DNA of 64,000 nucleotides from Kribbella catacumbae DSM 19601 (GTDB lineage Bacteria > Actinomycetota > Actinomycetes > Propionibacteriales > Kribbellaceae). The notes beneath the pieces were generated by a model. That model had not been told where the DNA came from, did no database searches, and worked only from the letters and a program-made list of their open reading frames with translations. Shown here piece after piece: positions 52,159-60,626 of the stretch. Location: positions 296,998-360,997 of the forward strand of contig NZ_AQUZ01000002.1 in NCBI RefSeq assembly GCF_000372465.1. Direction: 5' to 3'. Numbering within the stretch: position 1 is the first letter of the stretch; every line of letters starts with the position of its first letter. The position numbers and the translations under genes were made by a program.

Positions 52159-52187
52159 AGAGTAGAGATTGTTCAACAATCCTGCAA
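52159..52187 (-). promoter_or_regulatory. pxp operon promoter with GntR operator in the spacer
   Basis: On the minus strand TTGCAG (52187-52182) and TACTCT (52164-52159, TAnnnT) are separated by 17 bp. The dyad GATTGTTCAACAATC (52167-52181, 7-bp arms) fills almost exactly this spacer. A regulator bound there would exclude RNA polymerase. The divergent GntR protein at 52243 is the obvious candidate, and the site lies upstream of its own gene as well. Confidence 0.65.
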
Positions 52188-52242
52188 GACTCTTGTTCAT
52201 CGAAATTTCCCAGAGCGGGCGGGAGTGAGCGATGATGCAGAG

Positions 52243-52971
52243 ATGTCCACCAGTCAGCGCGGCGATGACGAGGGCCGGCAGGCCTGGCTCCGGGATGTCG
52301 CCGCGGACGTCGCCCGTCAGGACCGCAGCAGCTCCGCGGAGCGCGCGGCGAACATCCTTCGTCGCAGCATCACGGAGGGTGCGCTCCGGCCCGGCGCTCA
52401 GCTGTCGGAGATCGAGCTCACCGAGGTCCTCGACGTCAGCCGGAACACGCTGCGTGAGGCATTCCGGCTACTCACCCACGAAGGTCTGCTGGTCTACAAG
52501 CTGCATCGCGGCGTGTTCGTGCCCGAGCTGGACGAGCGGGACGTGGTCGACCTCTACCGCCTTCGCCGCGTGCTCGAGGTCGATGTCGTCCGCGGGCTGG
52601 CCAACCGATCACCCGAGCTTCCCGAAGAACGGCTCGAACCGCTCCAGGCCGACGTTGAGGCCGCGGAAGCAGCCGCCCTGGCCGGCCGCTGGCCAGCAGC
52701 CGGTACTGCGAACATGCGCTTCCACCGCCATCTCATCGGCCTCGCCGACAGCGCTCGGCTCGACGACATCACCGGCCGATTGCTCGCCGAGCTCCGCCTG
52801 CTCTTCCACGTCATCGCGACCCCGCAAGAGCTGTACGAGCCCTACATCGCCCGCAACCGCGGCATCTTCGAGCTGCTCTGGGAGCGCAAGTACGACCGGG
52901 CCGCCGACCAGCTCCAGGTCTATCTGGTCGACTCCGAACAAGGACTCCTGGACGCCTTCAAAGCGAGGTGA
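52243..52971 (+). CDS. GntR-family transcriptional regulator (FadR subfamily)
   Basis: ATG 52243 is used; GTG 52225 is an alternative. The 242-residue protein has the winged HTH (ILRRSITEGALRPGAQLSEI, ELTEVLDVSRNTLREAFRLL, LVYKLHRGVFVPELDERDV) and an all-helical FCD effector domain (VEAAEAAALAGRWPAAGTAN, MRFHRHLIGLADSARLDDI) with His residues for a metal site. It faces the pxp operon and precedes the DUF1445 gene by 3 bp. It takes the place held by KipR in Bacillus and probably senses 5-oxoproline or a related acid (inference). Confidence 0.9.
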   Translation: MSTSQRGDDEGRQAWLRDVAADVARQDRSSSAERAANILRRSITEGALRPGAQLSEIELTEVLDVSRNTLREAFRLLTHEGLLVYKLHRGVFVPELDERDVVDLYRLRRVLEVDVVRGLANRSPELPEERLEPLQADVEAAEAAALAGRWPAAGTANMRFHRHLIGLADSARLDDITGRLLAELRLLFHVIATPQELYEPYIARNRGIFELLWERKYDRAADQLQVYLVDSEQGLLDAFKAR

Positions 52972-52974
52972 CTC

Positions 52975-53745
52975 ATGCTGACACCGGCCGACGCACGAGC
53001 GCAGTACCGGGGTGGGCTGGTCGCTCCGACCTCGGGGCACGCGCCTGGCTTCACGCAGGCGAACCTGGTCGTCCTGCCGCGCGACTGGGCCTACGACATG
53101 CTGCTGTTCGGCCAGCGCAACCCGCAGCCGGTGCCACTGCTCGACGTCACGGATGCAGGCTCAACCAGTACTGCGCTGGCGCCGGGTGCCGACCTGCGCA
53201 CCGACCTTCCGCAGTACCGGGTCTGGCGGGACGGGGAGCTGGTCGACGAGCCGGCTGACGTGGTGGACCTCTGGCGGGACGATCTGGTCAGCTTCCTGAT
53301 CGGGTGCAGCTTCAGCTTCGAACAGGCTCTGCTCGACGCGGGTGTCCCGGTCCGGAACATCGAGCAGAACCGGAACGTGTCGATGTACCGGACGAACCGC
53401 GAGTGCCGTCCGGCGGGCCGCCTGAGCGGGCCGCTGGTGGTATCGATGCGACCGATTCCGGCGGCGCTGGTGGCGACCGCGGTGCAGGTGACGGCCCGGA
53501 TGCCGAGGGTCCATGGAGCGCCAGTGCACGTCGGGTCACCCGAGGCGCTAGGCATCACGGACGCCGCGCGACCAGACTTCGGTGACCCCGCCCACGCGGA
53601 ACCCGGAGATGTTCCCGTTTATTGGGCTTGCGGAGTGACACCACAAGCTGCGTTGATGGATTCACGGCCCCCGTTCGCGATCACTCATGCCCCAGGGCAC
53701 ATGTTCGTGACCGACGTGCCGGATGCCGTCTATCGCCAGCCCTGA
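52975..53745 (+). CDS. DUF1445 family putative hydro-lyase (YcsI/UPF0317)
   Basis: ATG 52975 begins a 256-residue protein. Conserved segments are [60 protein letters not shown] and the C-terminal [20 protein letters not shown] with [12 protein letters not shown]. The family occurs beside 5-oxoprolinase genes and is the N-terminal part of the vertebrate D-glutamate cyclase protein, so a role in glutamate/5-oxoproline chemistry is plausible. The reaction is not proven. It lies between gntR and the peptidase gene. Confidence 0.9.
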   Translation: MLTPADARAQYRGGLVAPTSGHAPGFTQANLVVLPRDWAYDMLLFGQRNPQPVPLLDVTDAGSTSTALAPGADLRTDLPQYRVWRDGELVDEPADVVDLWRDDLVSFLIGCSFSFEQALLDAGVPVRNIEQNRNVSMYRTNRECRPAGRLSGPLVVSMRPIPAALVATAVQVTARMPRVHGAPVHVGSPEALGITDAARPDFGDPAHAEPGDVPVYWACGVTPQAALMDSRPPFAITHAPGHMFVTDVPDAVYRQP

Positions 53746-53755
53746 GGGGGAGCAG

Positions 53756-55180
53756 ATGTCTGAAGACCGGACCGAAGAGCAGCGGAAGTCCTACCGGCCG
53801 ATCGATGCGGCCGGGTTCCGCGAGTCGATAGCCCGTGACTGGGGGCCGGTCGACCGGTCTGTGGTACTGCCGGATGGGCTGGCCGACGCGGCCGCCGAGC
53901 ACCGCCGCAAGTTGAGCGCCGCGCTGCCGGGCCGCCGGATCGCGGTGGCGGCAGGTCGCGCGCCGGTCCGGTCGAACGACACCGACTTCCGGTTCCGCGC
54001 TGACAGCGACTTCGTCTGGCTCACCGGTTGCCAGGCGGAAGGCGCAGTACTGGTCATCTCTGGTGACGGCGACGCGACCCTCTACCTGCGCGAGACGGCC
54101 GGGCCGGGCGAGGCCGACTTCTTCGCGAACGCGCGCGACGGCGAGCTGTGGATCGGGCCGGTGCCCGGGCTGAAGGACTGGTCCGACGCGTTGCAGCTGC
54201 CATGCCGCCCGATCGAGGAGCTGCCGGCCGCTGTGCGCGGCGCAGTACCGGCGATGATGACGACGTACGGCGTGGAGCCGCTGCTGGACGCGTTGGTTGG
54301 CGGCAGTCCGTCGAACACGCAAGAGCTGCGGCAGTCGCTGTCCGAGCTACGCCGGATCAAGGACGACTGGGAGCTCGACCAGCTGCGCGAGGCGGTGGCC
54401 GCGAGCGTGCTGGCCTTCGGTGACGTGGCGCGCGAGCTGCCCGAGGCCGTCCGCGGTGGCGGCGAACGCTGGCTGGAGGGCACCTTCGACCGCCGAGCCC
54501 GTACTGCGGGCAACGGGCCGGGGTACGCGTCAATCGTTGCGGCTGGCAACCACGGGCCGGTGCTGCACTGGGTGCGCAACGACGGTGCCGTGCGCGAGGG
54601 GGACGTGATCCTGCTCGATGCCGGCGTGGAGACTCGGACCCTGTACACCGCCGACGTGACCCGGTCCTTCCCGGTGACGGGCGAGTACACCCCGGCGCAG
54701 CGGCAGGTGCACGACCTGGTCCACAAGGCTCAGGTCGCCGCACTGGCCGAGGTGCGCCCCGGTTCGCCGTACCGGGCCTTCCAGTACGAGGCGATGCGGG
54801 TGCTGATCGAGGGGCTGCGGGACTGGGGCGTCCTCGATGTCTCGGTGGACGAGGCGCTCGGGCCGGACGGGCAGCAACACCGCCGGTACGTCGTCTGCGG
54901 GCTCGGCCACTACATCGGCCTCGACGTCCACGACTGCGACGCCGCCCGCCCCGAAACCTACTTCGCCGCCGACCTCGAGGTAGGCATGGCGCTGGCCGTC
55001 GAGCCGGGCCTCTACTTCCACCCCCACGACGAAACCATCCCGCCCGAACTCCGCGGCATCGGCATCCGGATCGAGGACAACGTCGTAGTCCACCCGGACC
55101 GCCTGGAGATCCTCACCGAGGCCCTCCCGATCACCACCGACGGTCTCGAAACCTGGACTCGCAGCCATCTTCCAGGCTGA
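53756..55180 (+). CDS. M24 aminopeptidase P-family (Xaa-Pro) metallopeptidase
   Basis: ATG 53756 follows GAGGGGGAG. The 474-residue protein has the aminopeptidase P N-domain (GRRIAVAAGRAPVRSNDTDF, FRADSDFVWLTGC) and the pita-bread catalytic domain with metal ligands: Asp in VILLDAGVETRTLYTADVTR (two), His in GLGHYIGLDVHD, Glu in LAVEPGLYFHPHD and Glu in IGIRIEDNVVV. It removes an N-terminal residue from peptides with Pro (or hydroxyproline) next. This fits the proline/hydroxyproline/5-oxoproline theme of the flanking operons. It is 10 bp after the DUF1445 gene. Confidence 0.9.
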   Translation: MSEDRTEEQRKSYRPIDAAGFRESIARDWGPVDRSVVLPDGLADAAAEHRRKLSAALPGRRIAVAAGRAPVRSNDTDFRFRADSDFVWLTGCQAEGAVLVISGDGDATLYLRETAGPGEADFFANARDGELWIGPVPGLKDWSDALQLPCRPIEELPAAVRGAVPAMMTTYGVEPLLDALVGGSPSNTQELRQSLSELRRIKDDWELDQLREAVAASVLAFGDVARELPEAVRGGGERWLEGTFDRRARTAGNGPGYASIVAAGNHGPVLHWVRNDGAVREGDVILLDAGVETRTLYTADVTRSFPVTGEYTPAQRQVHDLVHKAQVAALAEVRPGSPYRAFQYEAMRVLIEGLRDWGVLDVSVDEALGPDGQQHRRYVVCGLGHYIGLDVHDCDAARPETYFAADLEVGMALAVEPGLYFHPHDETIPPELRGIGIRIEDNVVVHPDRLEILTEALPITTDGLETWTRSHLPG

Positions 55181-55316
55181 CCCCGAGCTGCTCACGTCGA
55201 ACTACTGAGCGTAGTCAAGCAATCACTTAAAATAGTTTCGTCACATGTAGTAACACTTGCCGCTCCAGCACGATGTAGCTAGCGGGGGAGGGTCAATCTC
55301 GGCCCGGCGCGCTGCA

Positions 55317-55403
55317 GTGGGGGGCCGCGGCGGCGCGCCGGCCGGACTGGCTCGACTGGGAACCCGGGGGGGATCCCAGGGGTACCTGGGGGCACGGGGG
55401 GAT
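55317..55403 (+). other. G-rich leader upstream of a small gene
   Basis: Runs of four to seven G recur (GTGGGGGG, CCCGGGGGGG, CAGGGG, TGGGGG, CGGGGGG), which could form a G-quadruplex, together with an imperfect hairpin (CTGGGAACC/GGATCCCAG). Further upstream (55215-55250) is an unusually AT-rich patch with CTTAAAATAG that may hold a promoter. It precedes the ATG at 55410. Confidence 0.4.
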
Positions 55404-55409
55404 AGACCG

Positions 55410-55637
55410 ATGAACCTGCGAGTGCGGGTGGTGCGTTGCACATGCGCCGGATACCGCCACTGGTACGCCGATATCGACGACACGGACGACCCGCAGCCCG
55501 ACGATCCTTACTGGTTCGTCGACCGCTGCCCGACGCAGGCCGGGGCTCTCGAGCTCGCCTGCGCCAAACTCCTCGAGGTGTCAGTTGAAGGGGACTCGCT
55601 GACCCGCGTTCAGGAAGCTCACCTGGTCTCCGTCTGA
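55410..55637 (+). CDS. Small hypothetical protein
   Basis: ATG 55410 (MNLRVRVVRCTCAGYRHWYA) follows a GGGGGG-rich site; the ORF before it is low-complexity and not coding. The 75-residue protein is acidic in the middle (DIDDTDDPQPDDPYWFVDRC) and has three Cys. No family is recognised. It ends just before a strong bidirectional terminator shared with the convergent protease gene. Confidence 0.55.
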   Translation: MNLRVRVVRCTCAGYRHWYADIDDTDDPQPDDPYWFVDRCPTQAGALELACAKLLEVSVEGDSLTRVQEAHLVSV

Positions 55638-55653
55638 CCACCGGTTGGGATTG

Positions 55654-55691
55654 CGACGGCCCTCTCGCCATGCCCGGCGAGAGGGCCGTCG
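55654..55691. terminator. Strong bidirectional intrinsic terminator
   Basis: CGACGGCCCTCTCGCC (55654-55669) and GGCGAGAGGGCCGTCG (55676-55691) form a perfect 16-bp stem with a six-base loop. A TTCAATTTG tract follows on the plus side, and the minus side continues CAATCCC. It lies between the convergent small gene (ends 55637) and the S1 protease (ends 55713), so it can stop transcription from both. Confidence 0.85.
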
Positions 55692-55712
55692 TTCAATTTG
55701 TCGGCCGGGGGA

Positions 55713-56900
55713 TCAGCCGAGGGTAAGGCTGACGCCGTAGTACGAGGCGGCGTCGACGACCGGCTGGTAGAAGGAGTACGAGCCGGTGGCGTTGCCGCCC
55801 TGGTTCCAGCCGCAGTCGTGGCCGTCGTTCGGGCCACCCGACGTCATGCCCTGGGCGACGGTGCCGGAGATGTAGGCACCGCCCGAGTCGCCGCCCTCGG
55901 TGCAGACGGTGGAGCGGGCCAGGCCGGAGGTGCGGGTGACGCTGCCGCCCGCGCCGCCGTAGTTGACGGTCAGGTTGTACTGCGTGATCGAGCCGCAGGT
56001 CCAGCCGGTCGTGTTACCGGCCTTGCAGATCGTCGAGCCGACCGGAGCCTTGGACGAGCCGGTGACCCGGGTCGTCTGGCCGTTGCGGTTGTCGATGTAG
56101 CCGCGGCCGATGTTGTTGGAGTCGATGTCCATCAGGCCCATGTCGACGCTCGGCGAACCGGTACGGAACCGGCTGGCGATGCCGACACCGAGCCGGACGC
56201 CGGAACGGTTCTGCACCATCGGGTTGCCCTCGACGCAGTGACCGGCGCTGAGCATCACGTTGTTGCCGTTGCGGGTGCCGGAGAAGCCGAGCGAGCAGTT
56301 GGTGCCCGGGACGAGATCCATGATCTGACCGCCGATGACGTCGGCCGTCATCGCCAGCGCGGTGTCGTTGGTGCTGACGTCGACGCCCGGGATCGCCTTC
56401 AGTCGCTTGACCACGGCAGCGGTCTTCGCGGACTGCTTGCCGGGCTGCAGAACGACCTGGAGACGGTCGCTCGGCAGGTCGGCGCCGATCGACTGGAGTT
56501 GCACCGAACCGGACTTGTCGAACATCGCCTGGACCTGGGTCTGCAGCTTGGCCAGCGCCTTCTCGCCGCGGGCCACGGTGCGTGGGGTCAGGCCGTGCTC
56601 GCGGGCGATCTCGGCGGCTTCGGCCGAGTGCACGTTGACGACCAGCCGGCGCGAAGCGTCGAAGAACGCGCCGTCGAGGTTCGCGGTGCCCATGGCCGCG
56701 TCGAGGGCGGACGCCTTGGTGTGCTCGCCGTCGAGCCGCACCTTGGCCTCTGCCGGGGATACGCCCCAGCTCTTGCCGAGTACGTCGTACACGCCGTCCT
56801 GGGGGGCGGGGACAGGGGCGCTCATAGCCAGCTGGGTCGGGGCCAGGGCGGCGACTCCGAGTCCGAGTACGAGGACTGCACTTGCGAGGGACCTACGCAT
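55713..56900 (-). CDS. Secreted S1 serine protease with propeptide (streptogrisin/alpha-lytic type)
   Basis: The 395-residue protein has a signal peptide (MRRSLASAVLVLGLGVAALA, cleavage near SAP), a propeptide of about 170 residues (ELTPRT-like segments, RLQVVLQPGKQSAKTAAVVK) and a mature domain starting near DVIGGQIMDLVPGTNCSLGF. The triad is His in VMLSAGHCVEG, Asp in SVDMGLMDID and Ser in CTEGGDSGGAYISG. The large prodomain acts as a folding chaperone in this family. It is exported and probably nutritional. Confidence 0.9.
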   Translation of the reverse strand: MRRSLASAVLVLGLGVAALAPTQLAMSAPVPAPQDGVYDVLGKSWGVSPAEAKVRLDGEHTKASALDAAMGTANLDGAFFDASRRLVVNVHSAEAAEIAREHGLTPRTVARGEKALAKLQTQVQAMFDKSGSVQLQSIGADLPSDRLQVVLQPGKQSAKTAAVVKRLKAIPGVDVSTNDTALAMTADVIGGQIMDLVPGTNCSLGFSGTRNGNNVMLSAGHCVEGNPMVQNRSGVRLGVGIASRFRTGSPSVDMGLMDIDSNNIGRGYIDNRNGQTTRVTGSSKAPVGSTICKAGNTTGWTCGSITQYNLTVNYGGAGGSVTRTSGLARSTVCTEGGDSGGAYISGTVAQGMTSGGPNDGHDCGWNQGGNATGSYSFYQPVVDAASYYGVSLTLG

Positions 56901-57095
56901 GGGGGCTCACATCCGATTCCTCAAGGTGTGGCCTTGCCTCAAAGGCCACGAGTGAGGGAATCGTGGACGTCACGGAGGATGACCGCAAGGAAACTGATGG
57001 TGATCGTTGGGTGCGGGTCGCCGGATCGAGGGAAACCCTTCGGCTCACCCCCGGCCGCGGCCGGCGCGATCAGGGGTGAACCTTCATAAAACGGT

Positions 57096-58565
57096 TTAGC
57101 CGGTCGGCGGAACAGCGGCGCAGCTGGTGCCGCGCACAGGTACCTTCAGCGCGACCAGGTAGTCGTCGATGGTCTGCCGCATGCAGGGACCCGAGTTGTA
57201 GCTGCCGTGCCCCCAGCCTTCGTAGGTCACCAGCACACCTTGGCGGCCGAGCTGACGGGCGACGCTGGTCGCTCCGGCGTAACCGGTCGCGGGATCGTGC
57301 AGTGAATTCGCCAGCAGGGCAGGGATTTTCAGGCCACGCACTTGTACGTCCTGTTGCGGGTTAGGGGCCTTCGGCAACCCGAGGCAGTTGGTCACGGCCA
57401 TCACCGTCGGCGTGATCCTCATGTCCGGGTTGTTCCGTGCGATTCGCCGCAGGTGGCCGGCGAATTCCGCGTAGTTCCGGACCGGCAGGCTGAGGTCCCG
57501 GCAGAACGGCGCCAGAGGATTCGCGGTCAGCCCGGTCGGGACCGGCGGCTCACCGGTCGGCGGCGCGCTCTCGTCGAGTCGCTTCAGCAGATCGGCCAGC
57601 CCGACCCACTTCGGGTCGTAGAGCATCCGGAACACCCCGAAACTCAACGAGTACGGCGTTGCCTTCACGGCGGCTTGCCGAGGATCGGGCAGCTCCCCAC
57701 GTCCGGCCCGGACGAGCAGGTCCGCCCACAATGCCCGGACGTCGCGGCCGTGCAGGGAACAGCTCGTCGTCGTGGCACACCAGTTCACGAACTCGTCGAA
57801 CGAGTCCTGAACCGTTGCAGCCTGCGCGTCGAGCCAGCTAGCGGTCGTCGCGTCTCCATGGTCGAAAACGCTCTCCAGAACCAGAGCGCGGACGCGATGC
57901 GGGTACCTCTCGGCGTACTGCTGGCCGAGCAACGTCCCGTACGAGCTGCCGTGGAAGGACAGCTTCGACTCGCCCAGCGCCGCCCGGATCGCGTCGACGT
58001 CCCGGACCGTCTGCAAGGTGTCGATGTGGTCGTAGAGGGGTCCGGTGTTGGCGCGGCAGTCCTTGGCCAGTTCGCGGTTGTAGCGGATCGTCCGGTCGAA
58101 CTCGGCCCGGCTGGTGATCACCGGCGTCGGCTGCTTCGCGAGCAGGGCTGCCGAGCAGACGACCGGGTTGCTGCGGGCGATCCCGCGCGGATCGAGGCTG
58201 ACGATGTCGAACCTGTCTTCCAGCGTGTCGCTGAAACGGCTCATCCCGGTCCGGATCCGGTCGACGCCGGAGTCGCCGGGCCCGCCAGGACCGAAGACGA
58301 GCGTGCCGATGCGCGCCTCGGGCGACTTCGCCGTACGGCGGGCGATGGCCAGGCCGAAGGTCGGGCCGTTCGGGTTGTTCCAGTCGACGGGGACCTGCAG
58401 GGTGGCGCATTTCGAGCCCGCCACCAAGGCTGGATCCTCTTTGGGCTTGACCTCGCAGTCCGACCACTGCAAGGCATCAGGTTGTGCGGCGGTCGCCGGT
58501 AGCGCAACCACACCGGCGAAAACCAGGCCTAGTGCCACACTCCATGCGGGGGTTCTGAGCTTCAT
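57096..58565 (-). CDS. Secreted alpha/beta hydrolase, tripeptidyl-aminopeptidase-like
   Basis: ATG 58565 (MKLRTPAWSVALGLVFAGVV) begins the signal peptide (cleavage after ATA); the ORF's first 99 codons are antisense to DUF3817. The 489-residue protein has the oxyanion region GPGGPGDSGVDRI, the nucleophile in LSFHGSSYGTLLGQQYAERY, and the C-terminal TAP-like domain with IPALLANSLHDPATGYAGA (Asp) and VTYEGWGHGSYNSGPCM (His). Family members release N-terminal tripeptides or cleave small esters outside the cell. Confidence 0.9.
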   Translation of the reverse strand: MKLRTPAWSVALGLVFAGVVALPATAAQPDALQWSDCEVKPKEDPALVAGSKCATLQVPVDWNNPNGPTFGLAIARRTAKSPEARIGTLVFGPGGPGDSGVDRIRTGMSRFSDTLEDRFDIVSLDPRGIARSNPVVCSAALLAKQPTPVITSRAEFDRTIRYNRELAKDCRANTGPLYDHIDTLQTVRDVDAIRAALGESKLSFHGSSYGTLLGQQYAERYPHRVRALVLESVFDHGDATTASWLDAQAATVQDSFDEFVNWCATTTSCSLHGRDVRALWADLLVRAGRGELPDPRQAAVKATPYSLSFGVFRMLYDPKWVGLADLLKRLDESAPPTGEPPVPTGLTANPLAPFCRDLSLPVRNYAEFAGHLRRIARNNPDMRITPTVMAVTNCLGLPKAPNPQQDVQVRGLKIPALLANSLHDPATGYAGATSVARQLGRQGVLVTYEGWGHGSYNSGPCMRQTIDDYLVALKVPVRGTSCAAVPPTG

Positions 58566-58662
58566 CCCCCGATCCTTGGCAACCGCCTTCCATCGCGCAT
58601 CCGGGGTGACCCTTGACCGAACCCCCGGCGGGCTTGGGGGACTTGTTAGGGTCGGTGCCCTG

Positions 58663-59007
58663 ATGACTGAGACGACCGCTGCTACTGAGTCAATCGCCGA
58701 TGGTCCCGCCGGTTCCAGGCACGCGACCGTTTTCCGGGCCGTCGCGATCGCCGAGGCGATCTCCTGGACCGGCCTGCTGATCGGCATGCTGTTCAAGTAC
58801 GTGCTGTCCGACAACGAGATCGGCGTGAAGATCTTCGGCCCGGTCCACGGCACGATCTTCATCGCCTACGTGATCACGGTGGCGGCCGTCCGCAAGCCGC
58901 TGCGCTGGAGCATCCCGGTGACCCTGCTGGCCCTCGCCGCCAGCATCCCGCCCCTGTTCACCTGGTTCTTCGAACTCTGGGCCCAGCGCACCAACAAGCT
59001 GTCCTGA
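58663..59007 (+). CDS. DUF3817 membrane protein
   Basis: The 114-residue protein starts at ATG 58663 and has three helices: FRAVAIAEAISWTGLLIGML, HGTIFIAYVITVAAV and WSIPVTLLALAASIPPLFTW. The pattern A-x-x-E-x-x-S-x-x-x-L ... VHG is that of DUF3817 (YdzA-like) proteins. The function is unknown. It stands divergent from the hydrolase with a 97-bp gap. Confidence 0.85.
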   Translation: MTETTAATESIADGPAGSRHATVFRAVAIAEAISWTGLLIGMLFKYVLSDNEIGVKIFGPVHGTIFIAYVITVAAVRKPLRWSIPVTLLALAASIPPLFTWFFELWAQRTNKLS

Positions 59008-59025
59008 CTTCCCGGCACCGCCGGA

Positions 59026-59055
59026 TTGACGCGCGTGCCTGGGTCGCCGTACCGT
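59026..59055 (+). promoter_or_regulatory. Promoter of the sdaA leader
   Basis: TTGACG (59026-59031) and TACCGT (59050-59055, TAnnnT) are 18 bp apart. The predicted start near 59062 leaves a leader of about 190 nucleotides that contains the aptamer-like sequence at 59083. Confidence 0.55.
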
Positions 59056-59082
59056 CGCGGCGTCCACTAGAAAAAGCCGCAT

Positions 59083-59195
59083 GAACCCGTGCGGGAGAGA
59101 CCCGGGCACGACCCGGGCGCCGTAGGAGCAACTCTCCCCAAGAATCTCTCAGGCACCTTCACCGTACGGGCGAGGCACCTCTGGAAGGCAGACCT
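59083..59195 (+). promoter_or_regulatory. Glycine riboswitch (aptamer) upstream of L-serine ammonia-lyase
   Basis: The leader has the conserved core of a glycine aptamer: GCGGGAGAGACCC, GGGCGCCGTAGGAGCAA, then CTCTCCCC and AATCTCTCAGGCACC, in that order and spacing. A following segment CGGGCGAGGCACCTCTGGAA resembles the start of the second half found in tandem versions, but a complete second core is not visible, so this may be a single aptamer with a ghost partner. It lies 58 bp before the start codon, so glycine would control sdaA expression. Confidence 0.8.
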
Positions 59196-59252
59196 GCCTG
59201 ACAGAGCGGGGAGGCATACCAATCGGTCAAGGGCGACCAGGAGGCCTCCAGC

Positions 59253-60626
59253 ATGGCGATCAGTGTGTTCGATCTGTTCAGTATCGGGATCGGCCCGTCG
59301 AGCTCCCACACAGTGGGACCGATGCGAGCCGCCCGCACGTTTGCTCTCGGTCTGGCCGACGACGGCCTGCTCGACCGTACTGCGGCCGTCGAGTCCCAGC
59401 TGTTCGGTTCGCTTGGCGCGACCGGCCACGGGCACGGCAGCAACAAGGCGGTCATCCTCGGCCTGGAGGGTGAGGACCCAGAGACGGTCGACACCCGCTC
59501 GGTCGACAGCCGGGTTGCCGCGATCCGCGAGGCCGGCACGCTGCGGCTGGCCGGGCAGCGCGACATCGCCTTCGACGAGAACAGCCAGCTCGTCATGCAT
59601 CGGCGCAAGGCGCTGCCCTACCACCCGAACGGGATGACGTTTCTCGCGCGCTCGGCCGACGGCGCAGTACTGCGGGAGCGCACCTACTACTCCGTCGGCG
59701 GCGGCTTCGTCGTGGACGAGAACGCCGCAGCCGGCGACCGGATCGTCGCGGACCGTACGCCGCTCAAATACCCGTTCCTGTCCGGTGTCGAGCTGCTCGA
59801 CCGGTGCCGCGAGTCGGGATTGCCGATCAGCGAGGTGATGCTCGCCAACGAGCTGGCCTGGCGGACCGAACCCGAGATCCGCGAAGGCCTGCTGCACATC
59901 TGGCAGGTCATGCAGGACTGCGTCGACGAGGGCTGCGAGACCGAGGGCATCCTGCCGGGCGGGCTGAAGGTGCCGCGCCGGGCGCATGCGCTGCACCACA
60001 AGCTCAGCAATGACAAGTGGTCGGTGGATCCGCTGAAGGTGATGGACTGGGTCAACCTGTTCGCGCTGGCGGTCAACGAACAGAACGCATCCGGCGGGCG
60101 GATCGTCACCGCGCCCACGAATGGTGCCGCGGGCATCATTCCGGCGGTGCTCCACTACTACCGCCGATTCGTGCCTGGGGCAACGGAAGACGGCGTGGTC
60201 CGATTCCTGCTCGCTGCTGCGGCGATCGGCGTTCTGTACAAGGAGAATGCGTCCATTTCCGGCGCCGAGGTCGGCTGCCAGGGCGAGGTCGGCTCGGCCT
60301 GCTCGATGGCCGCCGCCGGGCTGTGCGAAGTACTGGGTGGCACACCGGAACAGGTCGAGAACGCGGCCGAGATCGCGATGGAGCACAACCTCGGGCTGAC
60401 CTGCGATCCGGTCGGCGGGCTGGTTCAGATCCCCTGTATCGAGCGCAACGCGATGGCGTCGATGAAGGCGATCAACGCGGCCCGGATGGCGATGCACGGC
60501 GACGGCGTGCACGTCGTTTCGCTGGACAAGGTGATCAAGACGATGCGCGAGACCGGCGCGGACATGAAGATCAAGTACAAGGAGACGTCACGAGGCGGTC
60601 TGGCCGTGAACGTGATCGAGTGCTGA
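59253..60626 (+). CDS. sdaA: L-serine ammonia-lyase (iron-sulfur dependent)
   Basis: ATG 59253 follows a GGAGG site. The 457-residue single-chain enzyme has the beta domain ([37 protein letters not shown]) and the alpha domain ([17 protein letters not shown]). The [4Fe-4S] ligands lie in [19 protein letters not shown] and [20 protein letters not shown]. It converts L-serine to pyruvate and ammonia. The glycine riboswitch in its leader fits a route glycine to serine (via glycine hydroxymethyltransferase) to pyruvate. Its end overlaps the convergent hydrolase gene by 39 bp. Confidence 0.95.
   Translation: MAISVFDLFSIGIGPSSSHTVGPMRAARTFALGLADDGLLDRTAAVESQLFGSLGATGHGHGSNKAVILGLEGEDPETVDTRSVDSRVAAIREAGTLRLAGQRDIAFDENSQLVMHRRKALPYHPNGMTFLARSADGAVLRERTYYSVGGGFVVDENAAAGDRIVADRTPLKYPFLSGVELLDRCRESGLPISEVMLANELAWRTEPEIREGLLHIWQVMQDCVDEGCETEGILPGGLKVPRRAHALHHKLSNDKWSVDPLKVMDWVNLFALAVNEQNASGGRIVTAPTNGAAGIIPAVLHYYRRFVPGATEDGVVRFLLAAAAIGVLYKENASISGAEVGCQGEVGSACSMAAAGLCEVLGGTPEQVENAAEIAMEHNLGLTCDPVGGLVQIPCIERNAMASMKAINAARMAMHGDGVHVVSLDKVIKTMRETGADMKIKYKETSRGGLAVNVIEC

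Noticed and set aside
59161..59215. A complete second glycine aptamer
   Set aside because: Only the beginning of a second core (GAGGCACCTCTGGAA) is visible; the GCCGAAGGAGC-type segment and final CTCTCAGGCA are not repeated.
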